Shown: positions 12,459 through 24,100 of the stretch, piece after piece
Layout: each line of letters opens with the position of its first letter
Numbering within the stretch: position 1 is the stretch's first letter
Assembly: GCA_003116995.1 (NCBI GenBank)
Contig: BDSL01000086.1
Span: forward strand, 413,375-477,374
Reading direction: 5' to 3'
Length of the DNA: 64,000 bases
Source of the DNA: Yamagishiella unicocca
Taxonomy: Eukaryota; Chlorophyta; Chlorophyceae; Chlamydomonadales; Volvocaceae
Program-made: the position numbers and the translations under genes
Notes under the pieces: model-generated
The model's database searches: none
Told to the model about the DNA's origin: nothing
The model's input: the letters and a program-made list of their open reading frames with translations, nothing else

Positions 12459-15400
12459 ATGACACCCTCAACGAAGGAGCCAGATGTATTAGGAAAGGGC
12501 CTAAAAGATCTCAATCTCACGCACGAGGTAAGGAAAAGCTGCTGGGAAATACCGGCTTGTGCCTATTCGCGAGTACGCACACGACTCCCGCGCCTTCCCC
12601 CGATACTTTACGTGGTTGAACAGGAGCTGAACAAGTTTGAAAAGGCCTTTAAGGACCCTGAGTTTCTCAAACTATTTGAGGAATATGCTAAGGAGGTCTC
12701 CGACCCCAAGGTATGCTTACTGCAGGCTGGGTGCCACATGGGTAGTTGTCGATGAACTCGCGAGGCGGAGCAGGGTGTGGGGAACTACAGGCTTTGACTG
12801 CCAGGCGGGGAAGGCGCAGCTGTGCCTGCGTTGGGGGGTTGGGAATGGTGTCGCGAAGGGTGCGGCAATACCTAGACCGGAAACGCTTTGGCGTCTTCTA
12901 CTCGAGTCTTGATGCCACGCTCCCATCACGTACCCGGTGTCGAAAGTGCTCCCGCCTGCACATCCGCTGAGGCCTTGCGTGCCTCTTACCTTGACCCCAT
13001 TGGACATGGGGCGCTCAACCCAAATCCCCGATAAGCAGCCGGTGCCAATACTCGGCCCCTTTCCCATTGAAGGTCAAGGCCGAGACCGACCAGTACCTTC
13101 GGGAGCTGGAGTTCCAGGGGCGAGCTGAGGACGTGTACGGCAAGGGTGTGCAGCTGTTGTCCCCAACGCCCGCACTGGTGCTCAAGTCAAAAGTCCTGCC
13201 GCAAAAGGGCGCCACGGCGGGCGTTGACGTAGCCAACGACGCCTGCCTGCCTGTGGGTCAAAAGGTGTTTATCAACGTCTGCACAAGCGACAAGGTGCGT
13301 CGCTATGGGGGGGTGGGGCTTCGAGATGCGGGATGGGAGATTTGGCCGCTGGGTTGCTTCGTGTGCCAGGACTCACTAACCATTACCTCAAAACCATTAC
13401 CCCTTACCTCTTACCCCATCCGCTTACCTCATCCGTTTTGCTGGCTGGTTGGTCCCCCAGGTGGACCGCTATAGCCTGAAGGACGCTAAGGATACCAGCG
13501 GGAGATCGGGCCGGCAGCTGAGCATCCCGCTGACGCTTGGGCCCAAGCGGATGGGCACCGATAAGCAGGGTGCGTGTGGGGCGGTCTGCCGAGATCACCG
13601 AAATCGGTACTAAGTGGTGTGGGTGTGACCAGCCTGACGGGGTTCAAGGGCTCGCTGTCGTGTCGGGAACAGCTGGCAGCGCCCTCCCACTCTCTGGGCT
13701 GGCATAGTAAATCCGCGAATCTCTCCCACCCGCCAAAGCTAGCGAAACCTTTCCCCCTCGGCGGCTGGCCTCTCATCGTGTTCGCAGTCCGTACATGCGC
13801 ACCTAACCCAAGCCTTCTTGTCCACTCTACACCCCTGTCCTCAGGCCAGCCTGCCGCCGTATACGATTTTGCCGTACACCCGGATTCGGTGGAATTTGCG
13901 ACCCGGAGCGCCCCCGTGTTCTCCACGCTGGCGGAGACGGTGCGTTCGCGGGAGAGGAGTCTTACGGGGAGCTGCAGATAGGGGGCAGCGAGGAAACGCC
14001 TGCACACGGAAACGGGGTATGGGCCTAGGGAGGCGGGCGTGGGCTGTGCTGCGCTGCCGCGGCATGCATGGAGAATGGAGGAACGGAGAGCACGGCGAGA
14101 AGCTGGGGGGTCGCGGAGGAAGCGCCGCGCTGGGGGTCGCGGCTTGCTCGGGTGACTGCGGCCGTGGTCCTCCACAGGACCACACTGGGTGGGTAGGCGG
14201 AGGGCGGCCTGCAGCAACCGGCCATGTTGGTCCTCTGTCCCCCGCAGGCGCTGGAGCAAGTGGAGAAGGTGTCCCACAGCCGCCTGAGCCGCAACTGGCG
14301 GCGCCTCAACACGCGCTACAAGGCTACTGAGGGATGCACGGAGCCGCCCGTGCAGTGCATCCGCACCGCTGAGGGCGGCGAGTCGGTGGGTGGCCGCCTG
14401 CGGCCCCAGGCGCACGTGCCGGCGGCGGATGTGCCGGGCGCCAAGACAGCGCCCAAGACCGCGGAGGGGCCGGCAGCGGCGGAAGCGGTGGGCGAGGCCG
14501 CTGGAAAGGGGCCCAGCAGTCGCAGCGGCTTCTCGTTCGACAAGAGCAAGGATAAGGCCGGCCGGAAGGCAGGAGGCCAGGAGTCGCAGCTCGAGATCAA
14601 GGTGGGTCGCTGAAACACGCACGCACACCCCGCAGTCCCCCGTGCCCCCCGCTACGTCCCTGCCGCTGTGCGGATGCACGTGCGTTGGATCCAGGCATGT
14701 CGAAGAGTGCCGTACGCCCACGCGCACCCCGCACCGCAGCAGCAGCGCCGCGACAATTGCGCGCAGCTGGCAGCTGCACCGTCCGCTGCACTGTTCGCTG
14801 CACCATTCCCCAAAACGCAACCTCCCAAGCGGCTCCTCGTCCTTGCAACTGCGAAGCGGCCGTTGACCCAGTTCAGCTTCCCTTGCGCTGGTTTCTCAAG
14901 AGTCCGAAGCGGCCGCCATACGCCCCTCGCTCCCCCTCCTACCGCCCCATGACGCGCTGCCTGTACCATCCATCTTCCGCCACCTGCACAGGACCCCGCT
15001 CAGCCCGGCTACCTTCACGCTGGCGGCGCCGTCACCCCCGAGTGGAGCCTAGTGCACCGGGGGGAGACGGACCTGGCGGAGGCGTGGGGCGACGCGGGGC
15101 GTGGCTTGACGTTGGGGGCAAGCGTGCCCAAGGTAGGCCACGGGCGCCCGGGAGGGAGGGGGGGCGCAATGGCCACGTCGCGCGACGCGGAAAGAGGCGA
15201 TTTAGTCGACAATGCTGACAAAAGAGGGAGTGAACGCAAGCTCGAGATTAATTGATTTGGGTCGCACCCCCCGCCAGTCTAGTCGTGGCGACCACTCCTC
15301 CTCGCTGCGCCTCCGCTGAGCTCCGGCCCTCCTCCACTGCGCAGGAGCTGCTGGTGCGGGTGACGATGCCTGACGTCACGTCGGCGGCGGCAGTGGACTT

Positions 15401-16429
15401 GGATGTGGGGGAGAAGCGGCTGACGCTCAAGGTACGGGTGGTACTGGGCGAGGGCGGAGGAAGGGAGGGATGCCAGCCCCCAAAGGGGGGGCCGCCAAGG
15501 AAAGAAACGGATGATGGGGCGATGACCCAGGACAGGACATGTGACCTGGAGTACGGAAGCAATGGCCACACGCGGGCCGCTGGGCATGGGCCGCATCACC
15601 GCGTTCGTGAGGCGAGTTGATGTTCCACGGTAGGCCCCCGATACTGGTCCTGCGTCGCCCGATCGAACCGCAATCGGACGACGGCTAAACCCTAACACCA
15701 CACCAACCACCGACGCAGGTCCCTAACCGCTACCACCTGGACGTGCCGCTGCCGTACGTTGTGGACGAGACCAAGGGCAAGGCGAAGTTTGATAAGGCCC
15801 GCAAGCAGCTGGAAATCACGTTGCCCGTCCTGCCGCCCCCGCCGCCGCCACCGCGGCCCGCGGCGCCGCCACCGGTGGTTGAGCTCCTGCAGCCGGGGCC
15901 CGCGGCGGAGGATCCGGAGCCTTGCGTTGGTGGTCCGGCTTGCGGAGATGTCCTCGAAGCGGCGGCGACGACTTCGGGTGCGTTGTGTGCCTCGGCTACA
16001 GCGGCGGTTGAGGTGGGGGCTGATGGTATCGAGGGCGCAGCGGCGGTGACATTGCCGGAGGCGCCCGCGGCCGTGAAGGCGGTGGCCGAGTCGTCGGCAG
16101 CATGTAGCGGAGCCACAGAGACGGAGGCGGTGACGTCCTCAAGCGGCGCCGGTGTTGAGGGGGACGATGCGGCGCGGCTGGTGCAGCTGACGGACAACGA
16201 GCGGAGGTGGCGGGAGCTGCACGCGCAGCAGCACCCGCAGGCCGAGGCAGTGGAGGGTGCGGACGCGGACGCTGCGGGTGCGAGCCCCGATGGCGTTGCG
16301 GAAGCCTGTGAGGCAGCGGGAGCGGCGCCCTCAGCGACTGCTGCTACCGCCAGTGCCGTTGAGGAGGTGGCGCCGACGGTGCTGCTTAAGCCGAGGCTGC
16401 GGCGGGACCTCGCAATGGAACTCGACTGA
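12459..16429 (+). CDS. PF13: Kintoun/DNAAF2-type dynein assembly factor, PIH1 domain (9 exons)
   Basis: A cytoplasmic co-chaperone needed to preassemble axonemal dynein arms; Chlamydomonas pf13 mutants lack outer arms. Exons: 12459-12527, 12624-12710, 13073-13294, 13461-13569, 13845-13939, 14248-14601, 14992-15132, 15345-15431, 15719-16429; phases agree, 624 residues. The N-terminal PIH1 domain starts around FEKAFKDPEFLKLFEEY and includes GQKVFINVCTSDKVDRY, VYDFAVHPDSVEFA and ALEQVEKVSHSRLSRNW. After a low-complexity linker comes a CS/p23-like domain (LLVRVTMPDVTSAAAVDL, RYHLDVPLPYVVDETKGKAK, KQLEITLPV). The tail is a Pro stretch then Ala/Glu-rich sequence ending RRDLAMELD. The start is the first ATG in frame with exon 1 and yields a typical short N-terminus. 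The orthology call rests on the two-domain order and these motifs. Confidence 0.92.
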
Positions 16430-16616
16430 GTGGCTACGTGGCCTTGGGGAGAGGCTTCTTGTCCCAACGACGCGCCGCTCATCCTAACGACACGAGGGAA
16501 CATGGTGGTGACTTCTCGCAAGGCAGGGCAACATGGCCGTAGATAGGGGTGCGATCTCGCACGCTTTTGCTCCGGCATAGAGCTTGCCAGATCCCTTGCC
16601 TCGATTCTTGGACTTT

Positions 16617-16621
16617 TGTAA
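16617..16621 (+). promoter_or_regulatory. TGTAA polyadenylation signal of PF13-like gene
   Basis: TGTAA within GACTTTTGTAACATAACG, 188 bases after the stop codon. Confidence 0.6.
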
Positions 16622-17106
16622 CATAACGACGGGTGCCACTGCGCCGACCCAATTCAATTGCTGCATCCGGAGGTGTTCCACGACCAAAGCAATGTTTGCA
16701 GTTTGGGGGCAACTAGGTACGCATATTGGGGGTCTGGTGCATGAGGCCTACGTTATGATTGTTTTTACACCAGGGTTCTCGATTGCCTTGCTACCACAGT
16801 CCTTAAGACGATGGCGCTGTATGCTGTTACAGCCGTCACTGAATTTACAAACCACTGACAGCTGGGCCGTGAGGCCGGCTTGATGCAGAGGAGGCTCGGG
16901 GGTACGACGGTTCCATCACTTTTGTACATTTTGCTGTAAATGTTATTGCGTCGAGAATCAATAACTGCTTCAGAAGGATACGAACTACCTTGAAACGGTT
17001 GACGAGAGGACAGTTTCACTAAATTTCTGCTTGCAAGGTTGAGGCCAACTTCTTCGCTGCGACCTAATCACCTTCGATTTTTAAAAGCCAATCAACCTAG
17101 GAAAAA

Positions 17107-19481
17107 ATGCAGACTGAGGAGGGCCCCGGCTACGCAGATATTAACCCTGCGAGCGCCGAAGGCTTCCGGAGCGACCCGTGGGACATTCCTCGGTAAGCCG
17201 CAACCGGGCGGGCCGGGGTCCCGGACCAGCCTGGAGCAACGTCCCACAGCCCTCCGGGCAGTGGCACCCGGTCTTATGTAAAGACGTTGACGATTTAGGA
17301 AGCGACCCTGACCAGCGCATCAACGAATCTCTGGCTCCTCCCTCTCGGACTCTCTTCCGTGACGAAACCGCTGCTCCGGCAATACCAACCTCCCGTTTTC
17401 CGCCGGGCTTGTTGTCCGCCTCCCCATGCTGCCGGGCCCCACCAGCATCAAGACACGCGGAACCCAGATGGGATTGGCGGCCGCTAGCGCGCCCGGCGTC
17501 AGTGCCCTGTACGGTGGAGAGCTTCCGTCGTACGGCCTCCGAGCCGGTGATGAGGCGGCGGAGCCGCCGCACGGAGGTCTCGGAGCCGCGGCGCCGTCCG
17601 GCGACGCCGGCGGCGTCCTCCCCGCCGGCGCAGTTGGCTCCTGGCCTTCACACGGCTTAGGCGACGGCTTCGTGTCGGGCGGCCGCCACGTGCTTTACTG
17701 CGGCGCCGACATCCCGATGGAACAGCTGCAGTCGGGCCACTGGCACCATGAGCAGCGACCCCGAGGATGTGGGTAGCGTGGGCGGGAGGGCCGGGGAGGG
17801 GGCAGCAAGGGAGGAGGCCGTCAGGGGATGCCAGCAGGGGAGGGATGGCTGCCTGGCGGCAGGGCTGCTCTGCTTGTGACTGCGCCCTTACACGTCGTCG
17901 TCTTTGTGCCTGCGCCCTTACACGTCGTCGTCTTCGTGCTTGCCCCTTACACGCCGGCATCCTTGTGCTTGCCCCTTACACGTCGTCGTCGGTGTGGCCG
18001 CCAAAGCAGTGGGATGGTGGGATGGGGCGGATGCTGTCTCATCCCGGCGATTGCAGAGCTGACCCCCGGCACCGTTGCCCGCCCCACCCTCTTGTCATGG
18101 AGCTGCCTGCCTGCCTGCCACACAGAGTCCTCCCCCTCCTCCTCCGACTCCTCCGCCTCCCCCGCCTCCTCCGCTTCCTCCGCCGACTCGTCGGACTCCT
18201 CCTCCTCCCCTTCGTCCGACTCCTCCCCCTCCTCCTCCTCCTCCCCCGCCTCCTCCCCTTCCTCCGCCGACTCGTCGGACTCCTCCTCCTCCCCTTCGTC
18301 CTCCTCCTCCTCCGCCTCCTCCTCCTTCGCCTCCTCCGCTTCCTCCTCCCACCACACATGCCTATCTGGTCTCACACCGTCGCAGGCAACCCGCTGCAGG
18401 CAGCAGCCAGCAGCCCGCGGGCCCACCAGCACCTCCCCGGGAGCCTCACGACGCACCGGACCTCCCAGCCCGGTGGCGGTTACGGCGCGTTCAGGCAGGA
18501 GGGCGGTCCCATGGGTCAGCAAGCCTCCTGGGCGCCGGTCTTCGTGCACCGCGACCGGCAGGACGAGCCGCCGCAACATGCGGGCGAAGATACAGTCGAA
18601 GACGACGTGGTGGAGGTAGCGACGCTAGGGCTGGCGGCAGCGTGGGGGTAGGGTTGGCGGCGGTAGATGTGGCCCCGTAGCCCGGGCTGAGGGCCCCGTA
18701 GCCTTGCCTGGGAGTAAGACTCCGCCCCACGAAACGCCGGGAGAACCCTTCGCGCTTCCAACGTCTTCCGGTCGCACAAAACACGCGCCTGCACGCCCGC
18801 CTAAGGACTTCACCTTCTTCGCAAGGCCGGACGTGGGAATATTTCGAAGGCGTAGTAGAAGGCAGCCAGGCACTCCACCACGCGTAGGTCACTGCCATCC
18901 AAAATGCGAGTCTCTCCCCGGTGCTGGTCGCTCCCTCCACCTCCATCTCCACCTTTCCCTTCCATGCTGTGTCGTACGCATGTGTGTCGGCCGACAGGCG
19001 TTTCCTATCTCTCCCAGGGCTGGGATTCACGTTTCACCCTCCGATCGACCCTCCAAGACTAGTCCGGCGTGCACAATTACTCAAATGCCTCACACCAGTC
19101 GCAACCCGGCGTATCCGATACGTCGCCTCCTTTGATTAACACGTGTTTCTGCGCTACCTGCAGGTGGAGGCGGACACCCCGGGGGGCTACCACGTGGCCG
19201 CCACCGTGCTGCACCCAGCGGACTCGGACGACCCGGAGGTACGGCAGCAGTTGGGTACGGCGGGTACGGACGTGGCTGTGTATGGCCTCCCATGAGGCAA
19301 GGAGAAGGCGTCCATGCTGGAGGGGACTTTCCGCAGCGGTGGCCTCCGGCAGGGCACTCGACGCGGGCGCGCAACTCTGCACCTCACCCCACCCCTGCAC
19401 GCCCCGCAGGAGTTTGTGGTGGCCGCAACCTCCGTCATGCCACCGCCGCGCGGCGGAGGTGCCGGCGCGTCAGCCTACTGA
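17107..19481 (+). CDS. Small unknown protein, about 167 residues (5 exons, 5' part uncertain)
   Basis: Family not recognised. The last three exons are well supported: 18386-18615, 19164-19238 and 19410-19481, with clean GT-AG sites and matching phases. They encode GGGYGAFRQEGGPMGQQASW, then an acidic stretch AGEDTVEDDVVEVEADTPGG, then YHVAATVLHPADSDDPEEFV and a short Gly/Ala tail ending GASAY. For the 5' part the best phase-consistent set is 17107-17192 (MQTEEGPGYADINPASAEGF...) plus 17732-17772. An alternative second exon starting near 17446, in another frame with good codon composition, cannot be excluded. No signal peptide or membrane segment is visible; the protein is probably soluble and partly disordered. 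The intron before 18386 contains a long TCC-triplet tract. A TGTAA lies at 19519. Confidence 0.6.
18128..18350 (+). repeat. TCC-triplet tract in intron, partly duplicated
   Basis: About 220 bases of almost uninterrupted TCC triplets with occasional G. Two near-identical blocks, beginning near 18176 and 18260, contain GCCGACTCGTCGGACTCC. It ends about 35 bases before the acceptor CACACCGTCGCAG, so it may act as an extreme polypyrimidine tract. Any frame through it reads as Ser/Pro (plus strand) or Glu/Asp (minus strand). Confidence 0.8.
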
Positions 19482-21170
19482 GGTGCTCAGCTGCTTCAGA
19501 ACCGCAACCGGGTCACACTGTAACAGTTACTGCTAAACCGGGTAGCTGTTGCTGTTGCCGCGTGCGGTGCTGCTACTGCCGGGCCCAAAGCCAGCATGCT
19601 GCCATGCTGATTACGTCATGTACATGGACCCCATTCATGATGTTCAAGGTTGTGGTGCTTTCGTGTTGCTTTCGTGTTAGCAGCTGCTTCCAGCAGCTGG
19701 CTTCGTTCAAGTAGTTGAGACTCGGAGTCAGAAGATCGATGCGTGGTGTTGACAGTAGTAACAAGCGTTAGCAATGGGGCCCAGACCGTAAGGTGGAGCC
19801 GTTGGGCGCGTCGCCCGACACGGGAGGAGACGCAGGATGAAGAACGTGTTCGTTATTCGTCCCTGGACGTGTCAAAGAGGCTGCAGTTAGTGCAACCGTC
19901 GTTGCATATGAGGGCACACGTGGGCATGAGGGCCCATGGGCATGGGGGCTCATGAGGGCCCTCTCAAAAATAACTTTGCCGAAGCCGTACGTTTGGCTCG
20001 TGGAAGTGGTCTCCGTCTGCGGCAGCAGGCAGAGCGTCATGATGGGCGTTTGGAGGCCAGTGCCAGTGTGCGTGATTATTACCCAACTGCTCATTTTTGG
20101 CTTCTTCCGCAAGAGTTTACTGTAACAAAAGCGGCACAGGCGCAAGGAGGGCGATGGGTCTGCCCCCCCAGTCACTGGTATCCAGCCCCACAGCCCCGTT
20201 CGCATGCACGCACAGCCACACCGTTCGGAGGTTGTGGATATATGTGACGCGCATACGGGACGAAGTGTACGACGTCGTGGAGGGCTCCCCAGAGAGTAGC
20301 GAGGAAGCCCAGTAAGGGAGGTGTGAGAGGAAACGCGTGGGTCGGCACTCAAAAGGAAAACCAATCAGTAAACGTTTTGTACACTCGGAAGGGGAGGGGA
20401 CCGACGCTTACACGTGGCTGTCGCTGAGACACGGAGGCTGTGTCTGTCACACCGCCATCATCCAGACTACCGGCCACGAGCCGTGCCGGCGAGCCACATT
20501 AAAATGCGTATTTATCCCACAGACGTACAGGATGCAATCGACGAGTCCGACCGCGCAGCTAACTGCACCCTGGTCGCACACCCGTTGGACTGGCAACAGC
20601 TCAGCGATCGCGCTCGAAGCCGCGCAGTCCCTGCACGTTGACTCACTGACCAACCAGAGCGCCTCGGCGCATCACGCCAGGCCGGCGGCTTGCGGTGCTC
20701 GCGGCCCTTGCGGCGGGCCACGCCCACGCCACGTGGCCATGGAGCAGGGCACGACGTCGTACCCGCCGTACCGCTGAAAGCCAACCTAAACGGGATGGCG
20801 TTGAACCTTCCTTATTGCTGGGAGGAGTCAACCTGGTTTATTGACACCTTAAGTCCCTGCCACCTGCCATGCCACCTGCTAGCTACACAAACGTGGCGCC
20901 TGACCGTCATCCCACCGCGTGGGGTTCCTGGCCCGTGCGTGAAAAGGAACAAAATTGTAGAGTACTAAAGTAGTAAGCGGCCAAACTGCCATCCACCCAA
21001 AACAACAGGATTGCAACCTAGGCTCTACGGTGGAAGAGGCGTCGGGTAGTACCGCAGTTTCTAGTACCGCAGTGCCCAGAAACTCTCCCCCGCGCGTCAT
21101 CCTGCCATGAATGCACAGTACTAGACCACCATCTCTTCAGCAGGGCGCAGCCGCCAAGGCGCACCGCGGC
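19482..21170. other. Intergenic region between convergent genes
   Basis: No gene was assigned. Open frames at 19936-20247 and 20337-20777 (+) have no recognisable family and no coherent splice chain. A GGGCATGAGGGCCC-like motif recurs between 19910 and 19965. A minus-strand TGTAA (TTACA at 20408-20412) could end the gene at 21171-26209, implying a 3' UTR of about 760 bases. Confidence 0.4.
19519..19523 (+). promoter_or_regulatory. TGTAA polyadenylation signal
   Basis: TGTAA in GTCACACTGTAACAG, 38 bases after the stop of the gene at 17107-19481. Confidence 0.55.
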
Positions 21171-24100
21171 CTAACGTATCCCCGGGGGCTGCTGCAGCTT
21201 GACTTGCAGCCGCGTCTCATCGGTCTGCTGCTGCAACAGACGCCCCCTGCGGTCGCTGCGGTCGCCCGGAGGAGACGAGCCGAGGCGGGACCCCAACAAC
21301 CTGCCGTACACCTGCCGTCACTATGCAGTGCGCACAGCGGCACGTGTACGGCATGGCAAGAGGCGGCTTCGCCGGCGCCGTGGCCGATGCGAGTTGGAGC
21401 GGTACTGCAAAGCCGCCGGCGGCGCCGGGTGCTGCGAAACGGGCGGCGGGCAGCACGCCGGCCGCCGGAGCGCCGGCGCGATTTGGGTCCGTGCCCGGTG
21501 CGGGCACCGGGGGAGGGGCGGGAGGAGGAGCGGCTGCGTAACCCACGCCTGCCAGGTTAAGAGGGATGGACGCGAGGGCGGTGAGAGAGGGTGAGTGCCG
21601 GTGAGAGAGGGTGAGTACCGGTAGGAGAGGGGACTGCAGCAGAGGTGGCTGGTGGGGAGCATCCGTGCGCCCGGGTGGAAGAGTGGCGGGAGGATGGAAG
21701 AGAGCAGTCCCCTACCAGCCAACTGAAGACCATGCGATGGCTTAATAACTATCCAGAGTCAGAGGAGGGGCGAGCGCATATTCATTCCACAGCTCGCCGC
21801 GAGACCTGGCCGTACCCGTGCCGCCCGCACGCGGTCCACAGCCCTCACGGCATTCCCACCTGGGGACCGGGGGCTCCCTGCCACCGCCGAGGAGGTGGGC
21901 ACGCGGAAGTGCGCTGCTGCCGCCGCCGCCATGCGCTCACTCTGCATCGCGATGCCGTACACAGGGTCCGGCCGTTCCAGAGTTCCGCCAGGCGAAACGA
22001 AGCCAACAGAAGCTGCAGCAGTCGCGGCGGCGGCGGCCGCCGGCGACTGCCGGGCGCCAGTGGTGCCTAGGGGATGCTGGGGCAGCTGAGCTGGGCGCCG
22101 GTCGGAGGAGTAAACCCAAGGGTCGGCACCACCCGCCACGAAGCCGCCTCCTGCGGTTGCCGACAGCGCCGCCGAAGCCAAAGTGCCCGGAGGCGGGTAC
22201 TGGTGCTCCAGCTGCCGTTCCCGAGAAGAAGGGCGCAGGGCGGCGAAGGCAAGTGGCCCCTTGGCTGGGTCGTCGGCGAGCGGTCCCCACAGCACCGGCG
22301 GCCCCCCTGGAGGCTTGCCCGCTGAGCCGGGACCGGCTAGCGGCCGCAGTGACGCATCGCCGGCCTCCGGCCGCTGCCCAACGTATTCTTGCTCCTGGTG
22401 CTGCTGCGCAGGGAGCGGATTGGTTTGCCGCCGCGGCTGCAGCAAGGCCCGATCGGGCTCCTGGTGCTGCTGCTTCGGAGGCACGAAAGGGGGTGCTGCG
22501 GCGCCATCACCAGCACCCAGCAGGGTCTGCTGTCTCGACGGCGGCTTCGTGGCCTGCCGCTCAGCTGATATTGACAGGGCGGCTTCAGCACCGTCCATAC
22601 TCGCTTGCGGTGGTAATCGTGAGGCGGCAGGGGCAGATTGGGAGCGTATACACAGGCTGATGCTGGCGCTGCCTGCCCGCGCAACAGGCAAGGGGTGAGG
22701 GGGTTGGGGCCCGGCGCCTCCGGCCGCAGTGCTGCTGCCTGTTGCGTGTCCAACAACTACAGACGTAGAGGCGTGCCTGGGGCCTTGGGGGCCCCGGGGC
22801 TGCGGTGCGGAGGAGGTGTGGGAAGTGGGTGTTTGCGGCGGTGAGGGCGCCCCTTGTCCCTGCGGCTGCGGCCGCTGATCGTGGCTTGGGTGCTGCGGCT
22901 TGACGTCCTGCATCCGCTGCGGCTGGTTTTGTTGTTGCTGCTGCTGCGGGTGTCCCTGCAGGGTGCGGTTGCTTGGGTGCGGCTGGCGCAAATGGGGCGC
23001 CGGTGCTGGTGGCTGGTAATGAGATCGCTGCGGCTGCTGCGGCAGCGGGGAGGGCTGCTGGTGCTGGTACTGGAGCTCCCTCGTCGCCGCATACGTCTCC
23101 AGCGCTCTTTGGACAAACGGCTGCGGCGATTGCGACGGCGAATGGAAGGTCGGCGGCGGCGGGCGCCGCAGCTGCACCTGATCCGCCGCCGCGCCGCCAG
23201 AATGCCCCCGGCCGTCCACAGCGAACGGTGACGTGCAGGTCGGCGCCGACTGCAGCCGCGCTTGAGCCAGGCACGCCGGGCACGCGTATTGCTGCAGCTG
23301 GACCCCGTACGGCGAAGCTGAACACATCGCCGTACCGCCGGAGCTGCTGCTGCTGTGACCCGCAGGCGCCATCACGCAAGCGTCGCGCCCTGACCACTGA
23401 GGCAAGGCAGGCGCCGAGCCCTGGCTCTTCGCTAACGCCACCTGCACCGGCAAGGCAGGCGACAGCGCAGGCGAGCCTCCTGCGTGACGTGGCGTCCAGA
23501 GCGCAATGGCTCCGAAACCTGCCGTTGCGCTGACCCCGCCCCCTCCCACGCCACTCCCATAGGGACTGTACGGCCCGTACGCCGCACCGCTGCTGCAAGA
23601 CCGACACTGGCAACCGACGGGCCTCCATGGGCTCAACCCAATAGATGGCGAGGCTGCTGGCGAAGCCCTGACGTCGCTATACTGCCGGGGCGGCGTCTGC
23701 TGACGGGGGGAGGCGCAAGGGGTGCTTGTTGTGGGCCAGGCCGACCCTGGCGTGTGGTGGCGTGATGCGGAGTGGGTCGTGCCGCTGGGAGTATGGAGGG
23801 CGGGGGAGGGAGTGGGCGTCTGAAGCACCTGCTGCGGCGGTGACACGGATGGCATCTGTGGCAGCTCCAATGAGCACACACGTATCACAGATCGGGACTG
23901 CTGCTGCTTAGATTGCTGTTGCTGCTGCTGAGACTGCTGCTGCTGCTGAGGCTGCTGCTGAGGTTGCTGCTGTTGGGAATATTCTTGCTGTCCAGGCCCC
24001 TGGCGGGAATCCAGCGCCTGTGATTGCAAGGCCGTCGCCTGTGCCATGAGCGGCGGCGCCTCGTTGCTTCTGCCGCGCGACCCAAACTCAAGCGGTGTGC

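Noticed and set aside
13486..14820. 444-residue minus-strand frame across PF13
   Set aside because: Antisense to the PIH1-domain exons, crossing introns and exons alike.
17446..17776. Plus-strand frame (IKTRGTQMGLAAASAPG...) as an exon of the gene at 17107-19481
   Set aside because: It can be joined to exon 1 in phase, but no good donor then reaches the well-supported exon at 18386 in phase. Kept only as an alternative.
17947..18579. Minus-strand open frame with a long Glu/Asp tract
   Set aside because: It is the mirror of the intronic TCC tract. The flanking sequence has no family, and plus-strand exons overlap it.
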